A DNA stretch of 61,364 nt, taken from assembly GCA_023663505.1 (NCBI GenBank), contig JAMPHH010000016.1, positions 1 to 61,364 of the forward strand. Direction: 5' to 3'. The translations under genes were made by a program, and so were the position numbers. Below the pieces are notes generated by a model. It worked only from the letters and a program-made list of their open reading frames with translations. It had not been told where the DNA came from and did no database searches. The DNA is from Muribaculum sp. (lineage in GTDB: Bacteria; Bacillota; Clostridia; Lachnospirales; Lachnospiraceae). Below, in pieces: positions 26,071 through 33,799 of this stretch. The number at the start of each line of letters is the position of its first letter. Within the stretch, counting starts at the first letter, position 1.

Positions 26071-28026
26071 CTATCGTTTTACTTGTTTTAACCGATTCAA
26101 ATACTCTGTCAGGTCAAACGTATTTTCTGCATTTTGCTCCTTCAAAACTCCTTCATGAATCACATTTCCTATGATATAATATGAATCCAAATTGTTCACG
26201 TCGCCATTCAGGTTATCATTAGGGGCAAGGTAGAGAGAACCGCTAAGATTAGGGCTATAAGGGTGCCCCCGCAATTTGTCCCTATAATCCAGACGCAAAA
26301 TCCCATTGTAATACTCGAAGGCATCAACATAATCCACCTCTGTGTACATTGTGTCTCCCTTTGGTCCAAACATCGTGTAGCTGTCATATTCCTCCAGATA
26401 CTCCCAGTTATCCTTAAGAGTGTTGCCGCTTTCCGTTCCGCATTGAATCTCCGAGAGGGGAAGCCCAAGCCTTTCCATTAGAAATTGGTCCAACTGCTCT
26501 CCTGTAATATGATAGAAGATTCCACCGCTCCATATTCCCTCCTCCACCGTGCTTTCCAACAGCCGCAGCTCCTCCGTGTCAGGCTCGCTGTTTTCCATGC
26601 CTGCATTATCATAGAGTAAAAAGGCTAAATCAATCCGCGAGGTATTAAAATTCTGCATCAAGAAGCAATTAATATCAGGTCTGTTCAAATATTTAGTTGC
26701 ACTATCATTTAATTCCACTGATCGCCCTTCCGTATCCGTTATATCCTTTAGATAATCGGTCTCATACTGAGCCTGAACCGATCCGATACTCCATTCGGGC
26801 TGTTTTGGCAGGGAAGTCCCGTCCGTAGCTGTACTGTCAGGATTCTCCGCTTCCGATGCATTTGTTGGGGAGTCAGCTTTATTTGCCATGACATTTGCGC
26901 TACCTATATTGTTCTGTTCGGTTTCGTCCGCGACTTGACCTGTCGGATTAGTGAATAGACCCGCCATACATATGACCATCACCACGCAGACCGCTACAAC
27001 CGCCCAGAAGCTCGGCTTTTTATAATTCATGATATTCTTGATGCGGAGGGACACGCTGCTCTCGCCAAAGGCAAGCGGACAGCCGCTAAAGCGCAGCCTT
27101 CCGGTGGACATCTTGAGCAAGGCGTCGGAATATGCCTTGCGGTCTGCCAAGGCGGGGCTTTGAAGCGCCTGTTCGTCACAGGACATCTCCATATCCTGCG
27201 ACATGAGGTGAAAAGCGAGCCACACGAAGGGATTGAACCAGTGGACACATGCCAACACAAAGGCAAATTGCTTGACCAGATAGTCCCTGCGCCGCACATG
27301 TACCCTTTCATGGGACAGGCATTGTATCGCTTCACTGTCCGTCAGCGTGTCAGGAAGATAGACCGTCGGGTGCAGCAGCCCAAGCACAAAGGGCGTTTCA
27401 AGTCCGTTAGCATACTTCACGGGGATACCTTCAAATGGTCTGCCCGTGTATGCCACCCCCGCAAGCCGTCTCTTAAGCCGCCGATAGCTGACTGTGCTGT
27501 AAATACATAAAATCAGGAAAACGCTAAGCCAGACCGCAGCGGCAGGATAAATTACATTCCCTAGTGTTCCGCTGCTCTCCTGTCCGTCTGCTTGAAAATC
27601 TCCCCAAACCATACCCGACGGATATCCGTTTATCCCATTTTCACTCCCGATACCGTTTGCGATTCCATTTTGAGTTTCATTCGTTCCAATCCCCTCTGCT
27701 TCCGGCAAAATATTGTTTGACAGATCGCCTTTCACACCATCAAACCTGTCAGCCATAGCCTCCGTACCGCTCTCCAATCCATATTCCATGTCCGTAGCGG
27801 CAATCCGACGGGCGGACTCCACCACCCTCTCCCCCATAAGGCTGAATCGGCTCTCGGGCAATATGGGACAGACGAGGCGAAGCGCCACCACGCTCCACAG
27901 AAAATAGGAGAATATTTTCGGCATTCTTCGAAGCAAAACACGCAGCAGACAGACCGCGAGGATACAGTAAGCCGCCGTCAGGCTCATGCCAAGAATTGTG
28001 AGAAAAATATTAGCTATCATATTCAT
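26071..28026 (-). CDS. BlaR1/MecR1-type M56 metallopeptidase signal transducer
   Basis: A membrane zinc protease sensor (651 aa) that normally cleaves or inactivates the partner BlaI-type repressor. Three or four N-terminal membrane segments and the M56 domain (about residues 1-310) include the zinc motif HERVH in CLSHERVHVRRRDYL. A further membrane segment lies near 335-355. The outer C-terminal region (about 360-651) does not show the penicillin-binding SxxK/SxN/KTG set of true BlaR1, so the signal is probably not a beta-lactam. It is encoded downstream of blaI. Confidence 0.85.
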   Translation of the reverse strand: MNMIANIFLTILGMSLTAAYCILAVCLLRVLLRRMPKIFSYFLWSVVALRLVCPILPESRFSLMGERVVESARRIAATDMEYGLESGTEAMADRFDGVKGDLSNNILPEAEGIGTNETQNGIANGIGSENGINGYPSGMVWGDFQADGQESSGTLGNVIYPAAAVWLSVFLILCIYSTVSYRRLKRRLAGVAYTGRPFEGIPVKYANGLETPFVLGLLHPTVYLPDTLTDSEAIQCLSHERVHVRRRDYLVKQFAFVLACVHWFNPFVWLAFHLMSQDMEMSCDEQALQSPALADRKAYSDALLKMSTGRLRFSGCPLAFGESSVSLRIKNIMNYKKPSFWAVVAVCVVMVICMAGLFTNPTGQVADETEQNNIGSANVMANKADSPTNASEAENPDSTATDGTSLPKQPEWSIGSVQAQYETDYLKDITDTEGRSVELNDSATKYLNRPDINCFLMQNFNTSRIDLAFLLYDNAGMENSEPDTEELRLLESTVEEGIWSGGIFYHITGEQLDQFLMERLGLPLSEIQCGTESGNTLKDNWEYLEEYDSYTMFGPKGDTMYTEVDYVDAFEYYNGILRLDYRDKLRGHPYSPNLSGSLYLAPNDNLNGDVNNLDSYYIIGNVIHEGVLKEQNAENTFDLTEYLNRLKQVKR

Positions 28027-28120
28027 AAAAACCTCCCTGCTGCTTTGCAGCGTTCAAACGGGCAAAAACTCCATAAAGCATCGATCACATCAATGATATC
28101 GTATCAATATATCCTTGCCG

Positions 28121-28477
28121 CTACTCCTCAAAACGGTCAATATATTCCCGCAAAGCCTGCGCTTCCTCCGCCGACAGCTTCTTATCACGAAAAAAAGCTG
28201 TCAGAAAGCACGGAAGTGACCCGAAGGTTTCCTCCACATATTTGCGGCTCTGCCTGCCATAGAATTCCTCCCTTGGAATCAGCACGGACACCACCGCGTT
28301 TTGATTTTGGAAAATCCCCTTGTCAATCAGCTTTTTTAAGACCGTGTATGTAGTGCTTTTCTTCCAGTTTAACCGCTCCTCGCAAAGCTTCACTAGCTCA
28401 GGCGAGGGAATGGGGGCATGCTCCCATATGATATCCGCAAATTTCGCCTCTACGTCCGCAAGCTTGTAATCGTTCAT
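28121..28477 (-). CDS. BlaI/MecI/CopY family repressor
   Basis: A winged-helix repressor (118 aa). The N-terminal DNA-binding domain includes LNWKKSTTYTVLKKLIDKG near residues 34-52, and the C-terminal helical dimerisation region follows. It is normally inactivated by proteolysis by the M56 partner encoded just downstream. Two dyads of GTCTA/TAGAC type lie upstream over the promoter and are its likely operators. Intergenic spacing to the blaR1-like gene is about 95 bases. Confidence 0.92.
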   Translation of the reverse strand: MNDYKLADVEAKFADIIWEHAPIPSPELVKLCEERLNWKKSTTYTVLKKLIDKGIFQNQNAVVSVLIPREEFYGRQSRKYVEETFGSLPCFLTAFFRDKKLSAEEAQALREYIDRFEE

Positions 28478-28632
28478 GTGCGCACTCCTCTCCCGTTCCT
28501 ATTCCTGCAGGCTAAGGTTATCGAATATGCTTGTAGGAAAAATATTGCTTAACGCCCAAGTGCTTGGCTTGGGTGCTGCTTTTAAGTTTCGAGTGAATAC
28601 TGCTCTTAACATGTGAAAATTGCTCTCAATGC

Positions 28633-28694
28633 GGTCTATTCGAGATAGACTGTCTGTTTAAAATTAGTCTATCATAAGTAGACTAACCTGTCAA
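28633..28694 (-). promoter_or_regulatory. blaI promoter with two dyad operators
   Basis: On the minus strand, TTGACA (28694-28689), 17 bases and TAGACT (28671-28666). Operator 1, TTAGTCTA-N7-TAGACTAA (28664-28686), covers the -10 and spacer. Operator 2, GTCTAT-N5-ATAGAC (28634-28650), lies just downstream. Both resemble known BlaI/MecI half-sites. Confidence 0.75.
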
Positions 28695-28806
28695 CACATA
28701 ATAAGGGCTTTAGTATAAATTTAAGGTGTTAGTCCGTTTTTTGAAGTTATATATTGACAAACAATCGTATATTTTATAAAAAATAAATTAAATTTTCTGA
28801 TATATA

Positions 28807-28834
28807 TTGTAAAAATCTGTCATTATGATAGAAT
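28807..28834 (+). promoter_or_regulatory. Promoter of 28.8-kb toxin-like module
   Basis: TTGTAA (28807-28812), a 16-base spacer and TAGAAT (28829-28834). The whole stretch from the -35 through GGGTGTTACC recurs almost unchanged at 61278-61320. Transcription would start near 28841. Confidence 0.7.
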
Positions 28835-28927
28835 ATGCTTGGGTGTTACCAAAACGTGTAGCGGTTCGCCTTTCGCCAAAATGAGTACATTTTGAGAGCT
28901 TCCTGTATCAAAGGAGGGGATACAAAT

Positions 28928-28981
28928 ATGTGGAGTGCACATATGGAAAATAAAACGAAAGGTATGTTCCATTGGTGTTAG
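28928..28981 (+). CDS. 17-residue leader peptide overlapping toxin start
   Basis: An ATG-started frame encoding MWSAHMENKTKGMFHWC, with AGGAGG about ten bases upstream, the best ribosome site in the region. Its stop codon lies seven bases beyond the TTG start of the hydrophobic peptide, so ribosomes finishing it could re-initiate there. This resembles the mok/hok arrangement. It is a prediction from layout alone. Confidence 0.45.
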   Translation: MWSAHMENKTKGMFHWC

Positions 28982-29106
28982 AAATTATTTTGGAGCTTGT
29001 CGGTATTGTAGTGACAGTTATCAGTATCATCGTCACGATAATCAGTATACGACAGACCAGAGAAAATAAAAGACATCAAAAAAGCAACCGCTCCGACCAA
29101 AGTTAG
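28972..29106 (+). CDS. Small hydrophobic toxin-like peptide
   Basis: A 44-residue peptide with one membrane segment (ELVGIVVTVISIIVTIISI) and a basic, polar tail (RQTRENKRHQKSNRSDQS). The size and plan fit Fst/holin-like type I toxins. The start is TTG 28972 or GTG 28975, inside the end of the leader peptide frame and after AAAGG. The stop lies within the terminator hairpin. It is opposed by a convergent antisense promoter. No exact family is recognised. Confidence 0.6.
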   Translation: MVLEIILELVGIVVTVISIIVTIISIRQTRENKRHQKSNRSDQS

Positions 29107-29117
29107 GTTGCTTTTTT
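29078..29117. terminator. Bidirectional terminator of toxin-like module
   Basis: AAAAAAGCAACC (29078-29089) and GGTTGCTTTTTT (29106-29117) form a 12-bp stem whose A/T ends serve as U-tracts for both strands. It overlaps the toxin's last codons. Confidence 0.8.
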
Positions 29118-29170
29118 GACATAAAACTTAACAGAGGCGAACCGTTGATTCACGGTAACACCTTTTTCAT
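29078..29170 (-). ncRNA. Predicted antisense RNA of toxin-like module
   Basis: The promoter at 29204-29176 would start an RNA near 29169 that runs to the shared terminator, about 90 bases. Its 5' end repeats the 5' end of the toxin mRNA (GGTGTTACC, then CGGTTCGCC), because these segments are inverted repeats on the DNA. Its 3' end is complementary to the toxin mRNA end. RNA ends are inferred. Confidence 0.55.
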
Positions 29171-29175
29171 AAAAT

Positions 29176-29204
29176 ATCCTAGCACGTATCCGTATTTCTG
29201 TCAA
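29176..29204 (-). promoter_or_regulatory. Antisense promoter of toxin-like module
   Basis: On the minus strand, a perfect TTGACA (29204-29199), a 17-base spacer and TAGGAT (29181-29176), facing the toxin gene. It is stronger by consensus than the toxin promoter, as expected for an unstable antitoxin RNA. Confidence 0.7.
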
Positions 29205-29256
29205 CAATATTTTCATATTAGGCAGCTTGATATTAATGTTTATCGTTAAAAATTTA

Positions 29257-29285
29257 TTGACAACCGTTATTAATGATGATAGAAT
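29257..29285 (+). promoter_or_regulatory. Promoter of DUF2975/XRE pair
   Basis: TTGACA (29257-29262), 17 bases and TAGAAT (29280-29285), followed 52 bases later by the start at 29338. Confidence 0.7.
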
Positions 29286-29337
29286 CTTTAAAATAAACAG
29301 CATCAGACATAGTTTACACAGGAAGGGAAATCGTATT

Positions 29338-29949
29338 ATGGACATAGTGGAGAATAAGCAGGCAATCATGAAGAATCGATGCAAATCACTTGGAACGTGT
29401 CTGCGTATATTGTTTTGGCTCTATATACTGACATCGCTTGCGGTATTGATGTATTGGGGGATCAGCGCCCTGCTTGCCCCTGAAACGGCATATACCGTGG
29501 AGCAATTTGGAAATGACGCCAAGGTTGGCTTTACCGTTAATGGCAGAGGCTTATATCTCATGGTGACTGACACAAGCTTTCACCTGCAGGACTATTCCTG
29601 CAAGGCGTTGTATGGGATTATCTGGTTTATCGATTGGGGCTATCAGGCGTTGACCGCCGCGATTTTGTGGTGCCTGTATTCTATCCTTCACCATATTGAG
29701 CTGGGTGAAAGCCCGTTTACCTTATTTTGCTGCCGCGTGGTTCGTTCGATTGGTCTCCTTCTTTTGGGTATTTTCATGTATAAAAATATTGTGGAGACTC
29801 TCGTGCTGTTCATCTGGGGACCTCCCACCGCCCGCCTGTCATGGGGCAGCAATTTGGAATTGGTGTTGATCGGCGGGGTTGTGCTTTGCTTGGGCTATAT
29901 CTTTGAGTATGGAGTTATTTTACAGCAACAATCCGACGAAACCTTGTAA
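29338..29949 (+). CDS. DUF2975 family membrane protein
   Basis: A 203-residue integral membrane protein with four hydrophobic segments (about residues 20-42, 88-110, 130-150 and 168-190). It resembles DUF2975 proteins, which in Firmicutes are regularly paired with a small XRE regulator (YozG-like), as here 42 bases downstream. Function is unknown; the pair is thought to sense a membrane or envelope signal. ATG 29338 has GGAAGGGA upstream; the longer frame crosses the promoter. Confidence 0.75.
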   Translation: MDIVENKQAIMKNRCKSLGTCLRILFWLYILTSLAVLMYWGISALLAPETAYTVEQFGNDAKVGFTVNGRGLYLMVTDTSFHLQDYSCKALYGIIWFIDWGYQALTAAILWCLYSILHHIELGESPFTLFCCRVVRSIGLLLLGIFMYKNIVETLVLFIWGPPTARLSWGSNLELVLIGGVVLCLGYIFEYGVILQQQSDETL

Positions 29950-29990
29950 GGAGATTAGGTTGCGCAAAATCAGCGCAGAAATGGGGAAAT

Positions 29991-30197
29991 ATGGCAATAA
30001 TATTACGTTTAGACAGGGTAATGGCTGACCGCAAAATGTCACTGAACGAGTTGGCGGAGCGCGTTGGCGTTTCAAATGTAAATCTTTCAAAAATGAAAAC
30101 GGGAAAAATCAGTGCCGTGCGTTTCTCCACGCTGAACGCAATCTGTGACGTTTTGGACTGTCAGCCGGGCGATATTCTTGAATTTCAGCGCGACTGA
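29991..30197 (+). CDS. YozG-like XRE transcriptional regulator
   Basis: A 68-residue protein that is essentially a single Cro/C1-type HTH (LNELAERVGVSNVNLSKMKT; LNAICDVLDCQPGDIL). It matches the small regulator usually encoded after DUF2975 genes and probably controls that operon. The site GGGGAAAT precedes the ATG. It likely acts as a dimer in the cytoplasm. Confidence 0.88.
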   Translation: MAIILRLDRVMADRKMSLNELAERVGVSNVNLSKMKTGKISAVRFSTLNAICDVLDCQPGDILEFQRD

Positions 30198-30235
30198 CCA
30201 TAGCGGCAATTTATACAACCTGTTATTGGTTTCCT

Positions 30236-30289
30236 CTATTCGGCAATGTCTGTCAAATCATATATTGCCTCCCACGTCAAAATAATTTT
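30236..30289 (-). pseudogene. Remnant of a RelE/ParE-type toxin
   Basis: In the frame just after the antitoxin gene, the sequence reads KIILTWEAIYDLTDIAE and then stops. This resembles the first 17 or so residues of ParE/RelE toxins (…WEAxYDxxDIAEYIE), which normally continue to 90-100 residues. No further toxin sequence follows before the XRE gene. It has no start codon of its own. Confidence 0.4.
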
Positions 30290-30455
30290 ACGCTCTTGCA
30301 TTTCTCCTTATATCCCTCAATTCCGTGATTTTTTGGAATGCCTCATCAAACGGAAGTTCCCTGCCTGCCTCCATGTCATCAATTCCCCTGTCCAACATCT
30401 GTAACAAATCATCATCTTGCTGCAATACATTTTTGTTGTCTAATGTTATATCCAT
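30288..30455 (-). CDS. Orphan antitoxin-like small protein
   Basis: A 55-residue acidic protein, beginning MDITLDNKNVLQQDDDLLQM and containing LDRGIDDMEAGRELPFDEA. The DMEAGRExPxDE pattern is typical of small antitoxins of RelE/ParE systems. AGGAG lies at a good distance before the ATG. The toxin frame directly downstream is cut to about 17 codons, so this antitoxin appears to have lost its toxin and may be a relic or may counter a toxin elsewhere. Confidence 0.6.
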   Translation of the reverse strand: MDITLDNKNVLQQDDDLLQMLDRGIDDMEAGRELPFDEAFQKITELRDIRRNARA

Positions 30456-30532
30456 ATTGGTCACTCTCCTTATTTTTTATATTTACATCTGCTGATAGTG
30501 TTTTCTTAGTGAGCGGAATGAAATTTGCATTG

Positions 30533-31087
30533 TTATTCAATTTTTCCTACTGTCTGTGTAATCAGCTCTATATGTTCTTTAATCTTAACTTTTTGAATAT
30601 TTTTAATGCTCTCTTTGCCGCCTAATCCCAATAATGGAACATAGCCAAAACATTCGTCATATTCCAAACAGCCATATTTTTCTACCGCCTGTTCATACTT
30701 TTTCTTTTTCAGTCTGTCATTTAATACACTATCTTTTTCAGCCAAATCATCAAAAAAATAGTCGCAGCCACTTTCCAAAACCTTCAGATTCCGATACCTG
30801 TATAGCAGCAACGTTATAATATCATCTTTCGGTTTCCATATGATAATATCTCCAAAGCCTGTTGTCATCATCGGAATCGCATTCACGCCATCATAATAAG
30901 ATTCCTGCACAAGTTCCTGATATTCATGCGGATTTATTACTTTCAGGTAATCATTTAAAAAACTACCAAATCCATATTCCTTCCACAGATTAATAATATC
31001 TTCCGGTAATTTTCCATCATATTCTAATAATATTTCATCAGAAACATCTGCTACTTTTTTAAAATCCTTTAATGCTTCATAAATCAT
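30533..31087 (-). CDS. GAD-like/DUF1851 domain protein
   Basis: A 184-residue cytoplasmic protein. The N-terminal GAD-like region (LPEDIINLWKEYGFGSFLND) and DUF1851-type C-terminal half (YVPLLGLGGKES) match immunity-type proteins such as Tdi1 of secretion-system effectors. In Firmicutes such genes often stand alone as orphan immunity genes. It is AT-rich compared with the genes to its left. AAAGGAC precedes the ATG. The immunity function is inferred from the family. Confidence 0.7.
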   Translation of the reverse strand: MIYEALKDFKKVADVSDEILLEYDGKLPEDIINLWKEYGFGSFLNDYLKVINPHEYQELVQESYYDGVNAIPMMTTGFGDIIIWKPKDDIITLLLYRYRNLKVLESGCDYFFDDLAEKDSVLNDRLKKKKYEQAVEKYGCLEYDECFGYVPLLGLGGKESIKNIQKVKIKEHIELITQTVGKIE

Positions 31088-31268
31088 AGTTTTCTTGTCC
31101 TTTCTTTAACATCATACTTTTTATATGTTCTCCAAAACAAATTCAACCTTGTGAACAGGCGGGCGGTTCCCATAAAACATAAAATTCCAAATTTTTTCAC
31201 TTGATGACAGTCCCTGTCCTTAATCTCCCACTTTCAGCTTATCCGTTTTTACGGACCGCTCACAGGAA

Positions 31269-31949
31269 TCACATCCACATAGGGAAAATCAGCAATATCA
31301 AAGCCGCAAAAACCAACAAAATCAAAAATCCCCGCATTCCCGAGCTCATATCCCTGACGGGGCGGGCGGGACGAATCTCCTCATAAAAGGGCATCTGCTC
31401 AAGCTCCTGATGCAGCTCGGCGAGCGTCATGCTGCAGTCAGCCTCGTCCAGTCTGCGCTTCAATTGGTTCATGGTATCCTGATATAGATAATAGCGGCTT
31501 AGGATAAAGACAAGCTTTTGCTGTTCGGAGCGGTAGGTGCTCTCCGGCTGCGGCTCGCCTCTCGCCGTCCCCTCTCTGGGCAGCTCCGTTATATTCTCCG
31601 TCGGCTCATCGTTCATTTTCTTAGTCTGAAAGGTTTTGAGCAGATAATAGATATTAAATGGCAGAAAAATAATATACCCGCACAATAAAAGATTTTGCAG
31701 GATCGTGAAAATAAACAAAAACAGAAAGCCTGACAGCGGGCTAAAAAAACCCGTGACTACCCCGAGCAGCAGGTACAAGATCGGCGGCACGACTACCATT
31801 CCCGCATAAAGCGCCAAATCATGCCGTAAAGAATCCAGACGCGTATTGACGCTGGTAAGCTGATGCTCCATCTGGGAAATGGCGAGCTCCAGCTTGTTTT
31901 GACGCATATTCAATTCATAAAGAAGCCGTGTTTTCATAGAACTATCCAT
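31269..31949 (-). CDS. Uncharacterised membrane protein with coiled coil
   Basis: A 226-residue protein. The N-terminal 45 residues are probably coiled coil (NKLELAISQMEHQLTSVNTR). Two membrane segments lie at about 50-75 and 80-105. A charged cytoplasmic region follows, and the C-terminus is a final membrane segment (FLILLVFAALILLIF). I do not recognise the family. ATG 31949 is chosen because GGGGAT precedes it and the longer frame runs into a dispersed repeat. It is probably monocistronic. Confidence 0.6.
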   Translation of the reverse strand: MDSSMKTRLLYELNMRQNKLELAISQMEHQLTSVNTRLDSLRHDLALYAGMVVVPPILYLLLGVVTGFFSPLSGFLFLFIFTILQNLLLCGYIIFLPFNIYYLLKTFQTKKMNDEPTENITELPREGTARGEPQPESTYRSEQQKLVFILSRYYLYQDTMNQLKRRLDEADCSMTLAELHQELEQMPFYEEIRPARPVRDMSSGMRGFLILLVFAALILLIFPMWM

Positions 31950-32030
31950 AACTAATCCCCATTTCTGCGCTGCCTTGTGGCAAGCAATAAGCATAAACCG
32001 CCGCTGCAAAACATAACACATCTTCAATGT

Positions 32031-32150
32031 GCGGGCATTCGTCAATCCGATTTTATTCCCGCGAGCAATGAGCCAAGTCAACATAGTTGACTTTGTGCCA
32101 GTGCTTGCATGAGCACAAATCCAATAAATTTGGATTGGCGAATGCCGCAA
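32031..32150. repeat. REP/MITE-like element, full copy A
   Basis: About 120 bp with terminal inverted repeats: the left end GCGGGCATTCGTCAATCC pairs with the right end GGATTGGCGAATGCCGC. Inside are the hairpins AGTCAAC-ATA-GTTGACT, GTGCT-N6-AGCAC and CCAA-TAAA-TTGG. Other copies at 25.9, 45.4 and 49.8 kb share parts of it. It abuts the stop codon of the dehydrogenase gene. Confidence 0.7.
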
Positions 32151-32153
32151 TGA

Positions 32154-33143
32154 TCAATTTTGCACCACAATCAGCGGATTCTCCGTATGGCTCATCATAT
32201 CCAGTACGCCCTTCATGCATTTGTACGCCATATCCCGCACCACGTTTTCCGTGTAGAATGCCGTGTGCGGCGACAGAATCACATTCGGGAAGCTGCGAAG
32301 GACTGCCATCTCACGGTTTTCAATCGGGTCGCCCATGCGGTTGGCATAGTAGAGCCCGTTTTCCTGCTCCAAGACGTCAAGAGCGGCATGTCCCACCTTT
32401 TTACGCTCTATGGCTTCAATCAGGGCTGCCGTGTCAATCAGCGTCCCGCGAGCCGTGTTGATAATGATCACGCTGTCCCGCATCTTTGCAAAAGCCTTCT
32501 CGTCCAACAAATGATAATTCTCCGCCGTTGCGGGGGTATGTAGCGTGATGATGTCCGATTGGGCGTAGAGCTCCTCCAGACTCACATATTCCACCAGCTC
32601 CCTGCAGGCGTCATTTGGATAAAGGTCATATGCCAAAATCCTGCACCCAAAGGCGGATAAACGCTTGACCACGGTTCGCCCGATCTGTCCTGTGCCAATC
32701 ACGCCCACCGTGCAGTCGCAGAGATTTCTGCCCATCTTGCCCTGCAATGTATAATCCTGTACCTTGGAGCGTTCCAGTATATGGCAGATATTGCGGCAGC
32801 ACATGAGCATCAACATGACCGTGTAGTCCGCCACGGTCTCAGGTCCGTAGGTGACATGGCTGACGCCCATTCCAAGCTCCTTGGCATGTTCTAAATCAAT
32901 GTGGTCAACGCCGATAGAGCGGGTGGCGATGTAACGCACTCCCACCGCATAGAAACGGTCGAGCATCTCCGCCCCCAGATCACAGGGGGTCGCGCTGATA
33001 GCGTCATATCCTCTGGCAAGCTCCACGTTGTCAGGGGCGGGATACGCCGTGGTATAGCCGTATTCACAGCCGAGCTCCTTGGAAAATCTCTCAAAATAAT
33101 CCTTCTCGTCAAACTCACGCATGGCATATGCAAATATTTTCAT
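32154..33143 (-). CDS. D-lactate dehydrogenase (D-2-hydroxyacid dehydrogenase family)
   Basis: An NAD-dependent dehydrogenase (329 aa) that reduces pyruvate or a related 2-ketoacid to the D-hydroxyacid. It has the Rossmann motif GVIGTGQIGRTV near residue 148. The catalytic Arg (NTARGTLID), Glu (LDVLEQE) and His (LSPHTAFYTENV) are all present. It resembles LdhA/VanH-type enzymes. No VanA/VanX-like genes are adjacent, so a fermentative role is more likely. It has a single-gene layout with a long A/G-rich leader. Confidence 0.9.
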   Translation of the reverse strand: MKIFAYAMREFDEKDYFERFSKELGCEYGYTTAYPAPDNVELARGYDAISATPCDLGAEMLDRFYAVGVRYIATRSIGVDHIDLEHAKELGMGVSHVTYGPETVADYTVMLMLMCCRNICHILERSKVQDYTLQGKMGRNLCDCTVGVIGTGQIGRTVVKRLSAFGCRILAYDLYPNDACRELVEYVSLEELYAQSDIITLHTPATAENYHLLDEKAFAKMRDSVIIINTARGTLIDTAALIEAIERKKVGHAALDVLEQENGLYYANRMGDPIENREMAVLRSFPNVILSPHTAFYTENVVRDMAYKCMKGVLDMMSHTENPLIVVQN

Positions 33144-33217
33144 GATAAATATCCTCTCTTTCTCTTTCTTTTTAACTTGTTTATAGTCAACAACCCCGTC
33201 GCTTGCCGCGAGGTTAT

Positions 33218-33799
33218 TTACTGGCTGTGAACGTTTTCAAAAATGTTGCCATATGCAAAAAAGTACGCCGCCATCTGTGCCCTTGAGCTGAAGGGCTCTG
33301 TCTCCAACAACTCCTTCACCTCCTCCCTAGAGTAAAACGCTGCCTCGATCTGCTCATTTTCCGAGGAATGGTCTGCAAAATCCCCCTCCGCCTCCACGAA
33401 GGCGATATAGGTGGTGGTGTCGGAAATGGCGACGGCGGCAAAGGAGGGCGGCAGAATCTTCCTGATTCTTTGGACGCTCAGCCCCGTTTCCTCGTACAGC
33501 TCACGGGAGATGCATTCCTCAATACTCTCCCCCTCCTCAAGCATTCCGGCGCAGAGATTGTATATTGTGCGGTTGACTCCCATGCGGAACTCATGCAAAA
33601 GCAAAAGCTTTCCCTCATGTGTCGCCACCACTGACACCCCGCTTGGCACGCCGCCCACATCTTCTATTGAGCTCAACTCCCGCCTGCTGACAATCTCGTA
33701 CTTCTTCTCCTTACCGGATTTGTTCAGATAGGTAATCTCATAATTTTTCAGATATTTACCGTCCTTGATCTTCTTAAAATCCTTTAATTTCAGATGCAT
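33218..33799 (-). CDS. NUDIX hydrolase (ADP-ribose pyrophosphatase-like)
   Basis: A 193-residue hydrolase of nucleoside-diphosphate sugars. The NUDIX box is complete: G-x5-E-x7-REUxEExGU as GMLEEGESIEECISRELYEE near residues 98-117. An N-terminal beta-domain precedes it, as in ADP-ribose pyrophosphatases. ATG 33799 has AAGGAG four bases upstream; the longer frame overlaps the RNase gene more deeply. The start lies within the 3' end of the RNase E/G gene (26-base overlap), indicating translational coupling. Confidence 0.9.
   Translation of the reverse strand: MHLKLKDFKKIKDGKYLKNYEITYLNKSGKEKKYEIVSRRELSSIEDVGGVPSGVSVVATHEGKLLLLHEFRMGVNRTIYNLCAGMLEEGESIEECISRELYEETGLSVQRIRKILPPSFAAVAISDTTTYIAFVEAEGDFADHSSENEQIEAAFYSREEVKELLETEPFSSRAQMAAYFFAYGNIFENVHSQ

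Noticed and set aside
29103..29384. 93-residue minus-strand frame covering the antisense promoter of the 28.8-kb module
   Set aside because: It overlaps two well-supported promoters and a terminator and its composition reflects AT-rich non-coding DNA.
32154..33143. Dehydrogenase as VanH of a vancomycin-resistance cluster
   Set aside because: No D-Ala-D-Lac ligase, VanX or two-component genes lie nearby; the enzyme motifs fit fermentative D-lactate dehydrogenase equally well.
33182..33220. Short segment GTCAACAACCCCGYCGC shared by 33.2 kb and 51.96 kb
   Set aside because: About 20 bases of similarity in two intergenic regions; too little to call an element, though it may be a degenerate repeat end.
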